Positions 7,270-15,449 of a stretch of 46,420 bases of DNA are shown in pieces. The position numbers and the translations under genes were made by a program. Origin of the DNA: Rhodococcus sp. HM1 (GTDB lineage: Bacteria > Actinomycetota > Actinomycetes > Mycobacteriales > Mycobacteriaceae); the NCBI RefSeq assembly GCF_023218075.1, contig NZ_JALPTB010000051.1, positions 1 through 46,420 of the forward strand. Direction: 5' to 3'. The first letter of the stretch is position 1. Each line of letters opens with the position of its first letter. The notes beneath the pieces were generated by a model, which worked only from the letters and a program-made list of their open reading frames with translations, had not been told where the DNA came from and ran no database searches.

Positions 7270-8210
7270 GGGTCGCTATCATCCGAGGTCAGGGCTCAGA
7301 AATCGGGGGTTCTGTACACACATTCTGGCCATTAACCCGCAACCCTGATCAGATCGCACTGCTGAAAGAGCGCGGTCTCGCGGGTGTAAGCGTCGATCCA
7401 GGGTCTGATGAGTACCGCCAGCTGATGCACTGGCTGATGAACAATGGCTACTATCGCTTGTCCGGTTATTGGCGCTACCACCAGAAGGATCCTCGCAACG
7501 GGGAGAACTGGTTTATCGCTGGATCGGTCGCGGAAGTTCAGGCAGCCTACGACTTCGATGCCGGCCTTCGTTCGTATCTGAGCGAGGGGCTTGCCGTACT
7601 GGAGGTCACCTTCAGATCGCGGCTTGCCTACTATGTGGCGACCGTCCTTGGGCCCCTCGCCTACCTCGAAGAAGACACCTACGGCGACCGTAAAGACAAG
7701 GACGGGAGCGTTCTGCGTGACAAGCTACTTGACGACATCGACCGCCAACTGGCGGATTCGAAGGAACGATTCATTCAGCACCACGTAAGAGCCGGAGAAC
7801 CGATTCCGATCTGGGCGGCGATGGAAGCGGTGTCGTTCGGGACCGTCTCGAAGTTGTACTCGCTTCTTGCCGATGCCAAAATTCGTGCAGATGTGGCAAA
7901 GACCTTTGGTATCTCGAGCTACGCCACGATGAGGTCGATCGTTCGATCCTTTGTCACGCTGCGGAACACCTGCGCCCATCACGGGCGGATATGGAACCGT
8001 GTACCGGACATCCCTTGTCCCGTCTTGAATCCCCTGAAAGCGAAGGGCGATTCCAGCATCTACACCCAAACCCCATGGGGATGGATTGTGATGCTCTGTC
8101 ACCTGGTTGACCAGATTCAGAAAAACGATCGGTTCTCACAGGATTTGTACGGCTTCCTCGACCAGCATCCCGAGCTGGTGGTCGGGCTCAAGTACCCGAA
8201 GAACCATTAG
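7251..8210 (+). CDS. Abi_2 (AbiD/AbiF) HEPN protein with IS-derived N-terminus
   Basis: From about residue 30 on, this is a typical Abi_2 protein of the phage abortive-infection type: PDQIALLKERGL, NNGYYRLSGYWRY, AYDFDAGLRSYL, an arginine-rich fold, and the HEPN catalytic motif RNTCAH (R-x4-H) followed by HGRIWNR near residue 240. HEPN proteins of this group are RNA-cleaving toxins. The native start is missing: the first 29 or so codons come from the IS end (7251-7338), with no ribosome site. It may be a 5'-truncated gene or may be expressed as a hybrid. The predicted sRNA at 5957 is its likely former neighbour. Confidence 0.85.
   Translation: MLSEHVRVAIIRGQGSEIGGSVHTFWPLTRNPDQIALLKERGLAGVSVDPGSDEYRQLMHWLMNNGYYRLSGYWRYHQKDPRNGENWFIAGSVAEVQAAYDFDAGLRSYLSEGLAVLEVTFRSRLAYYVATVLGPLAYLEEDTYGDRKDKDGSVLRDKLLDDIDRQLADSKERFIQHHVRAGEPIPIWAAMEAVSFGTVSKLYSLLADAKIRADVAKTFGISSYATMRSIVRSFVTLRNTCAHHGRIWNRVPDIPCPVLNPLKAKGDSSIYTQTPWGWIVMLCHLVDQIQKNDRFSQDLYGFLDQHPELVVGLKYPKNH
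7312..7338. repeat. IS right inverted repeat
   Basis: Partner of 6028-6054. It lies inside the open frame that continues into the Abi_2 gene. Confidence 0.8.
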
Positions 8211-8361
8211 ATCTGCAGCGGGCAGGCATCGGCGTGGAGGCGTGTCTCCTCGTCCATGCCCCACCAATGGCAGATTCGTCCCACCACCCTCGAATCGGAC
8301 CGACCACCGTAGCCGTTGCCACCACGAACTGGGCAAATGTCCCGATCCATAGGGGAATTTA

Positions 8362-10527
8362 GTGCCGGTCGATCCAGATCTGCGAGACGATCTGTTCATG
8401 TCGGCGGCAGCGGAGCCTGATGACATTGCGTCGTGGGTAGAGCGGCTCAGTAGAAAAGCGGAATGTGGCGAGCTGCTCGATCTCGCAGAAGGATTTGTCT
8501 TTGGTTCGGACGCCCGGGACCCGGACCGGGCCGAAGGCTGGGGAACGGACAGGCAGATACCCGCTGCCGCGCTCCGCGCAGTGCTTATCAACCGTGACTT
8601 GGTAGTCGATCCCCGCGGGCTACGGATCAACGGTGCCCGTATCACCGGGCCAGTCGATCTCAAGCACGTGCAGTTCGACCGCCCTCTCCACCTCACGACA
8701 TGCCGCATCGACCATTACATCGTCCTGACCGACTCGACATTGAAGGAACTGGACCTCACCGGTTCTCGCCTCACCACTCTCAGCCTCGACCGCGCGACCG
8801 TCACCGGCGGCCTGCTCGCCGACCGCCTCATCGCCGAAGGCACGGTCCGCGCCGCCGGTGCGAACATCGGCGAGATCCAGCTGAATGGGGCCACCCTCAC
8901 CAACCCCAAGGGCAACGCCCTCATCCTCGACGGCGCGACCGTCACCGGCGGCCTGCTCGCCGACCGCCTCATCGCCGAAGGCACGGTCCGCGCCGTCGGT
9001 GCGAACATCGGCGCGGGCAGTCTCCGCGGCACCAGACTCACCAACCCCGACGGCCACGCCCTCCACCTCGACGGCGCGACCGTCACCAACGGCCTGTGTG
9101 CCGACCGCCTCATCGCCGAAGGCACGGTCCGCGCCGCCGGTGCGAACATCGGCGAGATCCAGCTGAGCGGCGCCACCCTCACCAACCCCGACGGCCACGC
9201 CCTCCACCTCGACGGCGCGACCATCGCCGGCGGCCTGTTCGCCGACCGCCTCATCGCCGAAGGCACGGTCCGCGCCGCCGGTGCGAACATCGGCGAGATC
9301 CAGCTGAATGGGGCCACCCTCACCAACCCCAAGGGCAACGCCCTCATCCTCGACGGGGCAACTGTCACCGGCACCTTGTACGCCAACACCGAACGCACCG
9401 AGACCGGCAGAATCAGCACCGAGTTCATCGCCACCGGCAAGATCATCGCCGAGGCCGCGATGATCGGTCTGCTCGATCTCACCGGTGCCATACTTGTCAA
9501 CCACGGCGGCACTGTCCTGGATCTTGAGCGCGCCTCTCTTTCAGGCGGCTTGTACGCCCGGGGCGACGAGGGCGGCAGCTCCTTCTACGCCACCGGACAA
9601 ATCAGCGCCCGGAATGCGACCATCGGTCTCCTCGATCTCACCAGTGCCAGACTCCTCCACGGGGACAGTGACGGGCAGAATCTTGATCTCGAGTCGAGCA
9701 CCATCACCACGCTGAAGCTGAGGCCGGATCGAGTTGACGGAACACTCAATCTGACCCGCACCACCATCACCGACCTACGAACCCCGGAGAAAACTCCGCC
9801 TCAAGGGCGATTGGTTGCCACGGGCTGGCAGGTTGCCGACGTGCATGGCCTGATACGCAGCAGTCCCCGGGCCGCGACACGATGGCTGGGGTCCTCGCTT
9901 CCCGGACGGGAGACATGCCCCAAGAACGCCGATGCACAAGGGGAACAGCGCTTTCGGCGAGACGGGTTCACTGCCCAGCCATGGCATGCACTGGCGGCCG
10001 TCTATGACCGCAATGGCCAACCCGCAGACGCACGACGGCTTCGGTTCACCGCTGCCAACAAAACCACTACACATGTCCCCTGGTACTCGAAACCGCTTCG
10101 CTGGATCTATCTGGTGGTCGCCGGGCACGGCTACTACCCACTCTTGGCGGCACTATGGCTCGTCGGGGTACTTGCTCTCGGATTCCTCATTGTCGAGAAC
10201 AATCTCGAACACTTCATTCCGGCCGACATGACCGCCGCGGCCGAAGCGGCCACCACGCATGCCGACGAAAACCAGGCGCTTGCACCAGATCCGATCACCG
10301 CAGCGGACTCGTGCATGCTCTATCCCGACTATCCATGCTTCAACTCGTTCAACTACGCCCTCGCCGGCGTCGTTCCCCCTGCGACCGGAGCGTTGAAAGC
10401 CGACTGGACAATCAGCTCAACTGCACCTGCCGTCCTGGCCTTCGGGCTTCCCGGACTACGGATCCTCGCCTGGATCTTCACCGCGATCCTTCTTGCCGGC
10501 GTCACCGGCCTGCTCCGAAAGACATAG
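8362..10527 (+). CDS. Repeat-rich membrane-anchored protein
   Basis: This 721-aa protein starts at the GTG at 8362, with AGGGGAA upstream. After an N-terminal domain (1-110), residues about 120-470 are built of repeats with the pattern DGATVTGGLLADRLIAEGTV, likely a right-handed beta-helix of the pentapeptide-like kind. Four units of 47 aa are nearly identical. The C-terminus has two or three hydrophobic segments (LLAALWLVGVLALGFLIVE near 600; AVLAFGLPG and WIFTAILLAGVTGL at the end). Similar actinobacterial proteins are often labelled membrane-associated oxidoreductase without proof. Role unknown; a surface or membrane scaffold is plausible. Confidence 0.8.
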   Translation: MPVDPDLRDDLFMSAAAEPDDIASWVERLSRKAECGELLDLAEGFVFGSDARDPDRAEGWGTDRQIPAAALRAVLINRDLVVDPRGLRINGARITGPVDLKHVQFDRPLHLTTCRIDHYIVLTDSTLKELDLTGSRLTTLSLDRATVTGGLLADRLIAEGTVRAAGANIGEIQLNGATLTNPKGNALILDGATVTGGLLADRLIAEGTVRAVGANIGAGSLRGTRLTNPDGHALHLDGATVTNGLCADRLIAEGTVRAAGANIGEIQLSGATLTNPDGHALHLDGATIAGGLFADRLIAEGTVRAAGANIGEIQLNGATLTNPKGNALILDGATVTGTLYANTERTETGRISTEFIATGKIIAEAAMIGLLDLTGAILVNHGGTVLDLERASLSGGLYARGDEGGSSFYATGQISARNATIGLLDLTSARLLHGDSDGQNLDLESSTITTLKLRPDRVDGTLNLTRTTITDLRTPEKTPPQGRLVATGWQVADVHGLIRSSPRAATRWLGSSLPGRETCPKNADAQGEQRFRRDGFTAQPWHALAAVYDRNGQPADARRLRFTAANKTTTHVPWYSKPLRWIYLVVAGHGYYPLLAALWLVGVLALGFLIVENNLEHFIPADMTAAAEAATTHADENQALAPDPITAADSCMLYPDYPCFNSFNYALAGVVPPATGALKADWTISSTAPAVLAFGLPGLRILAWIFTAILLAGVTGLLRKT
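8794..9357 (+). repeat. Four 141-bp tandem repeats inside the 8362 gene
   Basis: Units start at 8794, 8935, 9076 and 9217, and a degenerate fifth begins at 9358. Units 1 and 4 are almost identical over long stretches. This implies recent duplication or gene conversion and likely length variation. Confidence 0.9.
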
Positions 10528-10557
10528 AGATAGTCATCTTCTCAAGAAAGCTCGCCG

Positions 10558-10760
10558 TTATGCGGTGATCTCTGCTCGGGCGCGGCGGAGGGTGGCGTAC
10601 ATCGCGGAACGCGACAGTCCGCTGATCTCGCAGAGCCGGGCGATGGGGTACTCGCCGGATTCGTAGTTGGCGAGCAGACGTTTTGCGCTGTAAGGCGGAA
10701 GGCCTCGGCTGCTTGCCTTTGAGTCGGCCGGCCTTCGCATCGGCGATGACTTCGGCCTGA
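10558..10760 (-). pseudogene. Serine recombinase C-terminal remnant
   Basis: It is homologous to the last 200 bp or so of the 11115-11711 resolvase. The C-terminal HTH is still readable (LLANYESGEYPIARLCEISG, then LSRSAMYATLRRARAEI). The upstream part is out of frame and the catalytic domain is gone. Confidence 0.75.
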
Positions 10761-11114
10761 CATCTTGCTGTCTTCGCAGGCGTAAATGCTGGTCAGGGCA
10801 GGTTGGAGAACCCGTACTTCATATTGCGTCGCATGTTGATCTACGTCGCACAGTACCTAGTCGGGATCTTTGGAGTATGGGAGGCAGTCAAGACAACAGT
10901 CCGGATTCTTAGCACCCCACCGGGTAGTGACGATGAGAGGCACGGATCGGACAGCTCCGAGCTGTGATCATCGCACGCATCCGTTCTTGAGCTGTGATTT
11001 TCCTTCCCTTCTGGCGCGTGCTCGGGACTCGTGACTGAGCCCGAGCACGCGCCTAGTCGGGGATCGAGGCCATCTTCGCAGGTCAGCATTCCTCCACGGC
11101 TGGCCGGATGAGTT
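10761..11114. other. Intergenic region with strong hairpin
   Basis: No gene seen. At 11013-11053 a perfect 14-bp stem (GGCGCGTGCTCGGG / CCCGAGCACGCGCC) with a 13-nt loop lies 62 nt downstream of the resolvase stop and is its likely terminator. Confidence 0.6.
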
Positions 11115-11711
11115 TCAGGCGCGAACGGGCTGCGCTTCCTCTCGAACTCGCCGCAAGGTTGCGTACATCGCGGAACGCGAGAGTCCGCTGATCTCACAGA
11201 GCTGGGCGGCGGTGTAATTGCCGGATTCGTAGTCGGCGAGCAGGCGTTTGCGCTGCAAAGCCGACAGCTTGGGTTGCTTGCCTTTGAGTCGGCCGGCCTT
11301 CTTCGCTTCGGCCATGCCTTCGCGGGTGCGGGCACGGATGAGGTCGGATTCGAACTCGGCCATCAGCGACAACATGCCGAAGAAGAGCTTTCCGGTGGGA
11401 TCGGTCGGGTCGTGGACGGAGCCGCCGATACTCAATCGGGTGCCCCTGGCCTCGAGTTCGTCGGCAATGGCCCGGAGGTCGACGGCGGAGCGGCCGAGGC
11501 GATCGAGTTTGGCGACGACGAGGGTGTCGCCTTCACGACAGGCGGCGAGAGCTTCGCGTAGACCGGGCCGTTGTCGATTGCGTCCGGTGTAGCCCTTGTC
11601 GGTGTAGATCCGGTCCTCGGGAACTCCGAGGCGTTTGAGGGCTGAGCGCTGCGCTCGCAGATCTTGGCCCGCGGTGCTGCATCGGGCATAGCCGATCAGG
11701 ATTCCGTCCAT
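11115..11711 (-). CDS. Serine recombinase (resolvase/invertase family)
   Basis: This 198-aa protein starts at the ATG at 11711. The catalytic serine is in YARCSTAGQDL (about 12), followed by the arginine-containing VVAKLDRLGRSAVDL, the E-helix region LMAEFESDLIRARTREGM and a C-terminal HTH (TAAQLCEISGLSRSAMYATL). The size matches Tn3-type resolvases and DNA invertases. It is divergent from the second recombinase at 12002, with 290 bp between them that probably contain the recombination site. Confidence 0.9.
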   Translation of the reverse strand: MDGILIGYARCSTAGQDLRAQRSALKRLGVPEDRIYTDKGYTGRNRQRPGLREALAACREGDTLVVAKLDRLGRSAVDLRAIADELEARGTRLSIGGSVHDPTDPTGKLFFGMLSLMAEFESDLIRARTREGMAEAKKAGRLKGKQPKLSALQRKRLLADYESGNYTAAQLCEISGLSRSAMYATLRRVREEAQPVRA

Positions 11712-11909
11712 GAGACGACCGTAGTGCTGTTTGTGTCGGCTATACGAGACCGACATGCAGGACGGGTAAACAGGACGGTTGGACGGCCGTCTTCCCCAGG
11801 ACACGATCGAGTGCCGGACCGTTTCGCGGTGTGCTGTTTGAGGATCGCCATCAGTAATGAAAACCATTCCCAATAACTGTTACGTAAACGGGGGTGCGCG
11901 TGACATAGA

Positions 11910-11973
11910 TTCGGACACGAGTTTCTTTACAATTTTGACCTGGGCGGACTCAAATCGTGTGAAAGTGTCCGAA
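11910..11973. promoter_or_regulatory. Inverted repeat between the recombinases, candidate res site
   Basis: TTCGGACAC (11910-11918) pairs with GTGTCCGAA (11965-11973). Inner elements (ACGAGTTT / AAATCGTGT) extend the symmetry. The position just upstream of the 12002 gene fits a recombination subsite or an autoregulatory operator. The -10 TACGCT (11989-11994) lies 7 nt before the ATG at 12002, so that gene may be leaderless. Confidence 0.5.
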
Positions 11974-12001
11974 AACCATCGTTTCCATTACGCTCATTTT
12001 C

Positions 12002-12574
12002 ATGAAGATCGGACTCGCCCGCGTCTCGACTCGGGACCAGCATCCCCACGCTCAGGAAGACGCGCTCCGCGCCGCCGGGTGCGACGAGGTGTTCATCGAC
12101 CACGCCTCGGGTGTCCTCGCGAAGCGGCCGGGTCTGGACAAGGCACTGCTGATGGCGCGCGCCGGCGATCAGATCGTGGTCACCAAACTCGACCGCCTCG
12201 GCCGGTCGCTGACGAACCTGATCGACCTGTCGAAGACCCTGCAAGAACGCGGCGTGGACCTCATCGTCCTAGACCAGGGCGTGGACACCTCCACCGCGGT
12301 CGGACGCATGTTCTTCTCCATCCTCGGCGCGATCGCCGAGTTCGAGCACGCCCTGATGTCCGAGCGAACAGCCGAAGGTCTCGCAGCGGCCCGTGCCCGC
12401 GGCCGCACTGGCGGGCGGAAGCCGAAACTCGGTGCACGGCAGATAGCGATGGCGCGGGCGATGTACGACGAAACCGGCGACGACGGCAAACGTAAGTACA
12501 CCGTCGCGCAGATCGCCGCCGAATTCGGCGTCACCCGCCCCACCATCTATCGTCATCTACCCGCGAAGACATAG
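12002..12574 (+). CDS. Serine recombinase (resolvase family)
   Basis: This 190-aa protein has the catalytic serine in LARVSTRDQHP (about 9). VTKLDRLGRSLTNL, GRMFFSILGAIAEFEHALMS and a C-terminal HTH (YTVAQIAAEFGVTRPTIYRH) complete the canonical architecture. It is only distantly similar to the 11115 recombinase, so the pair did not arise by recent duplication. The likely leaderless start follows TACGCT by 7 nt. Confidence 0.9.
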   Translation: MKIGLARVSTRDQHPHAQEDALRAAGCDEVFIDHASGVLAKRPGLDKALLMARAGDQIVVTKLDRLGRSLTNLIDLSKTLQERGVDLIVLDQGVDTSTAVGRMFFSILGAIAEFEHALMSERTAEGLAAARARGRTGGRKPKLGARQIAMARAMYDETGDDGKRKYTVAQIAAEFGVTRPTIYRHLPAKT

Positions 12575-12664
12575 ACGGTCATCTTCTACCAGGTCAGCCC
12601 GACACCGGAACATCGTGCCTCGCCTACTAGATGAGCCCCACGGATCGGGAAGGATGGAGCCGGA

Positions 12665-13057
12665 ATGCCGACGAGAGATGCCGTGTACTCCACAGACGGC
12701 CGTCGAATTCTGTCGCTCGAGGATTTTTTCTCCGCTGTGGGTGGAGCAGTGTCGGGGCCAGGCGGATATTTCGGCCGCAACCTGGATGCATTCGCTGACT
12801 GTCTGACCGGCGGATATGTCACACCCGCTGACGGGAAGTTTCGCTTCATCTGGCAGCACAGCAGCGAGCCACGCTCAGCCCTTGGGTACGCAGAGACCGT
12901 TCGCCAGCTTGAGGTCCGGTTCGAGCACTGCCATCCCGACAACAAGGCGAGGGTGCGCGGAGAGCTGGACCGCGCGATTGCCGCCGAGGATCCGACAGCG
13001 TTCGACTGGCTCGTGGATATCTTCGGATTCCGCAACGTCGAACTCGAATTTCAGTAG
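12665..13057 (+). CDS. Barstar-family protein
   Basis: This 130-aa protein has the barstar signature LEDFFSAVGGAVSGPGGYFG followed by RNLDAFADCL, then a beta strand (FRFIWQHSSE). Barstar folds inhibit barnase-type ribonucleases and are used as immunity proteins. The start ATG has GAAGGATGGAG upstream. No ribonuclease gene is adjacent, so it is an orphan immunity gene as seen here. The last part (AAEDPTAFDWLVDIFGFRNV) is unusual and may be a separate helical tail. Confidence 0.85.
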   Translation: MPTRDAVYSTDGRRILSLEDFFSAVGGAVSGPGGYFGRNLDAFADCLTGGYVTPADGKFRFIWQHSSEPRSALGYAETVRQLEVRFEHCHPDNKARVRGELDRAIAAEDPTAFDWLVDIFGFRNVELEFQ

Positions 13058-13182
13058 GAGAACGGCCCTCCTTAGGTATCCGTCTTTCAATTCGGTCGCC
13101 TTGCAGGACTGCAATCACGAGGGGATCGACTATAGAGGTACGACCCCGAAATTTATTCGTGACCAGGTAATCCATGATTGGA

Positions 13183-13659
13183 TCAGTTACCGACTGCGCG
13201 AATAAACAGATGTGCACGCACGCCATCACTGGTCAACAAAAGGGTCACTGTGTCAATAACTCCATAGAGAGGATGCTGCGTTACAAGCATATGCTTGGTG
13301 CAAGAGAATCCAACAGAGCCCCAGCCTGGAGAGGCAAGAATCGGATCCTCACAAAGAACTGGTCGCATTGGTGGGAATTCTGGATTCTTGCTATTTAGTG
13401 ACGCAGCATCCTCAAATGCAATTGCTGGCCCGTCATAACGTCCGGAGTATGAGGGCCTTCCTTGAAACGTCCCGTACTCCGTCATCTGACCGAACGAGAA
13501 GGCATCCGGGATCGTTACCGACCGCCGTTGGACGACTTGGTCCGCTGTCTTCGCATCCAAGGAACGAACATCACTACTGTCACTACACGCACTCATTGCA
13601 GCAGCTATCACCATCCCAGCAACCAGCACCTTCATGCAGCTGCGCCGTTCGTGATTCAC
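13183..13659 (-). CDS. Secreted lipoprotein
   Basis: An N-terminal signal (MKVLVAGMVIAAAMSAC) carries a lipobox ending at Cys, so the mature protein is a lipid-anchored exported protein of about 135 residues. Its body has two cysteines (VLCEDP, FSCTKH) that may form a disulfide. Two starts are possible: the GTG at 13659, with AAAGG upstream, or the ATG at 13635. It is the third gene after the LGFP gene and the membrane protein on the minus strand. No family is recognised. Confidence 0.75.
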   Translation of the reverse strand: MNHERRSCMKVLVAGMVIAAAMSACSDSSDVRSLDAKTADQVVQRRSVTIPDAFSFGQMTEYGTFQGRPSYSGRYDGPAIAFEDAASLNSKNPEFPPMRPVLCEDPILASPGWGSVGFSCTKHMLVTQHPLYGVIDTVTLLLTSDGVRAHLFIRAVGN

Positions 13660-13715
13660 CGGGGGGATGCCTTTCTGTCAGTTTTAAGCGCCAAGATAAC
13701 CGCGAGAGTTTAATT

Positions 13716-13769
13716 CGGAAAAATATCGAACCCTGAAACAATAACTGCGCCAGAGTTCGATATTTTCCG
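13716..13769 (-). terminator. Long hairpin between membrane protein and lipoprotein genes
   Basis: The arms CGGAAAAATATCGAAC and GTTCGATATTTTCCG (one bulged A) enclose a 23-nt loop. It probably terminates the 14152-13787 transcript. AT content is high for this genome. Confidence 0.6.
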
Positions 13770-13786
13770 ACTATTCCGCACCGGAT

Positions 13787-14152
13787 TTAGCTGGGCGCGA
13801 ACCCCTGATACTCAAACAGGCTGACAGCAATGGCAGCAATCGCCCCCAAAGAACCTGCAATTAACAGGTACCCCAACCCAAATTTCCGGCTTCGGTGAAA
13901 AATGCACAGAAACAGCGCTGGCGAGATAAGTATCGCCCAGGAGATCACCCAAATGACCCAGTATCGAGGGGTGAAATTGGGGTCTGCGCGAAGCTCTCGG
14001 GGGACCGCGTCCGGCGTAGGTAAATCCAGGATACGACGTGCGTAGATGGTTCCCGGTATGAACACGAACACAGCCAAGAAGAAAGCAGGGTAGAAGGACC
14101 CTAGCGCATTCCACTGCTTGGGTTTCTTCAGGTCAGCGTCCGTTGCTTTCAT
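13787..14152 (-). CDS. Small membrane protein with three predicted TM helices
   Basis: This 121-aa protein has hydrophobic segments at about 19-38 (FYPAFFLAVFVFIPGTIYA), 64-85 (YWVIWVISWAILISPALFLC) and 93-113 (GLGYLLIAGSLGAIAAIAV). It starts 6 nt after the stop of the LGFP fragment and so was probably co-transcribed with the intact LGFP gene. Function unknown. Confidence 0.75.
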   Translation of the reverse strand: MKATDADLKKPKQWNALGSFYPAFFLAVFVFIPGTIYARRILDLPTPDAVPRELRADPNFTPRYWVIWVISWAILISPALFLCIFHRSRKFGLGYLLIAGSLGAIAAIAVSLFEYQGFAPS

Positions 14153-14158
14153 TTCCGG

Positions 14159-15412
14159 CTACCGTACACCAGACCAGGATTGGTCCGATCCGCTACCATA
14201 GGTAACGAACGGCTTGGCGATACCAAGCCTCATTCCTCGATACCCCACCTCGGATCCATACCGAGCCACGTTCGTCGACTCAGTCCAGTGTTCGAAGTCG
14301 TAGATATCGAAGACATGGATCTGTTGGCGAAGATCCACCTGATGATTGCCGGCGCTCCCAGGGTGAGCGATGACCGATGTGGTTGAGGCAAGGCTGTACT
14401 TGCCTAGTGCATGGACATGGTCTCCGAGGGACCCTCCGGTAAGCACCCACGGGGTTCCAACGATTACCTTCCTGGGCTCGCCTGCTGCATCAGCTGCGGC
14501 AATAGCCTGTGCGATAGCATCCTCTCGGTTCGCAGCATGGGTGGTAGCGGGCGGTGATGCAGGCGGATTGTCGTTCGCGTAACCAGTAGTCGTCTCCGTG
14601 GACCATCCGTCGATGACCGACGACGACACCGCATAGTCGAGACCATTGTTTTCGTAGAAGTGGTCCCATAGCGCTTCAGATACCGGCTCTCCCTGCAGTT
14701 GGAAGTACGCCTTTACTTCAACGTACCCGTTGGTATTTTGCTGAGTCTTCCCTCCGGTGGGATCGTCCTCGACGCCGTACTCACTGAGATCAACAGGCCC
14801 ATATGGCGGGTGAAGACCCGTGTCGTAACTTGCGAAGCTCAGCTCGTCGGCGATGGGTACAAGAGTTCCCAGAAAGGAGTGGTTTGCTTTGATATGCATT
14901 GAGCCGAACTGAAAGTTCTGTTGCTCACTTCCAGGCTCACCGGGCGCCGGGGCGGGATCGGTTGTCGGATATCCATATTCGCTTCCTTCGTACCCCGCAC
15001 TGGACCAAATCTCCAGAATCCGCCCTGTGACGGGATGAGCGCCGTGAGTGGGGTGCCAGTAAACGACACCACGTTCGAACCGGTCCATCTGACCTTGACC
15101 ATCAGGCAACCCGACCTGGTCCTGGATGGGATAGCCGAGAAGCGTGCCGCCTGGTGCCATGCCGCCGACCGAGTTGTACTTGTCGCGCAGCGGCCCGTTG
15201 CGGATCGCGGAACCGATCGCGTTCTGGAAGGAAACATAGATCGCACCGTCCTGGAACTCCTGACGCCGGCCACCGTCAGGGAGAACGATCTCGTCGGTGG
15301 TCGGGTACTTCAGCCAGCCGGCCTCGTAGCTGTGGATGCCCCAGCGGTGCAGGAAGCTGTTGACCACCGGGTGTGCACCGCCGGCGGCGGACCAGTAGAT
15401 CGGTCCGTTGAG
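14159..15412 (-). pseudogene. 3' part of split LGFP-repeat protein
   Basis: It begins at LNGPIYWSAAGGAHPV, the middle of an LGFP repeat, and holds further repeats (YPTTDEIVLPDGG, LGYPIQDQVGLPDG, YGYPTTDPAPAPGE). LGFP repeats are typical of envelope proteins in mycolic-acid bacteria and are thought to bind the cell wall. The last 240 residues form another domain without a recognised family. The part upstream lies at 19201-20055; the two are separated by a recombinase element. Joined, they give an in-frame 702-aa protein. Confidence 0.85.
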
Positions 15413-15449
15413 GAATTCTCTGAACTGGCCCGACATGCGGCTGATGAAG

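Larger units (their letters stand above)
6028..7338 (-). mobile_element. IS256-group (IS1249-like) insertion sequence
   Basis: This element of about 1311 bp is bounded by 27-bp imperfect inverted repeats and carries one transposase gene on the minus strand. No 8-bp target duplication is visible (flanks GCTTTTGG and GCAACCCT). This suggests that a deletion accompanied or followed insertion, in keeping with the lost 5' end of the neighbouring Abi gene. Confidence 0.85.

Noticed and set aside
8794-9357. CRISPR-like array
   Set aside because: The repeats are directly joined, 141 bp long and in frame inside a gene, with no spacers.
10841-11335. 164-aa minus-strand frame
   Set aside because: It is the resolvase 3' end read in the wrong frame plus intergenic DNA.
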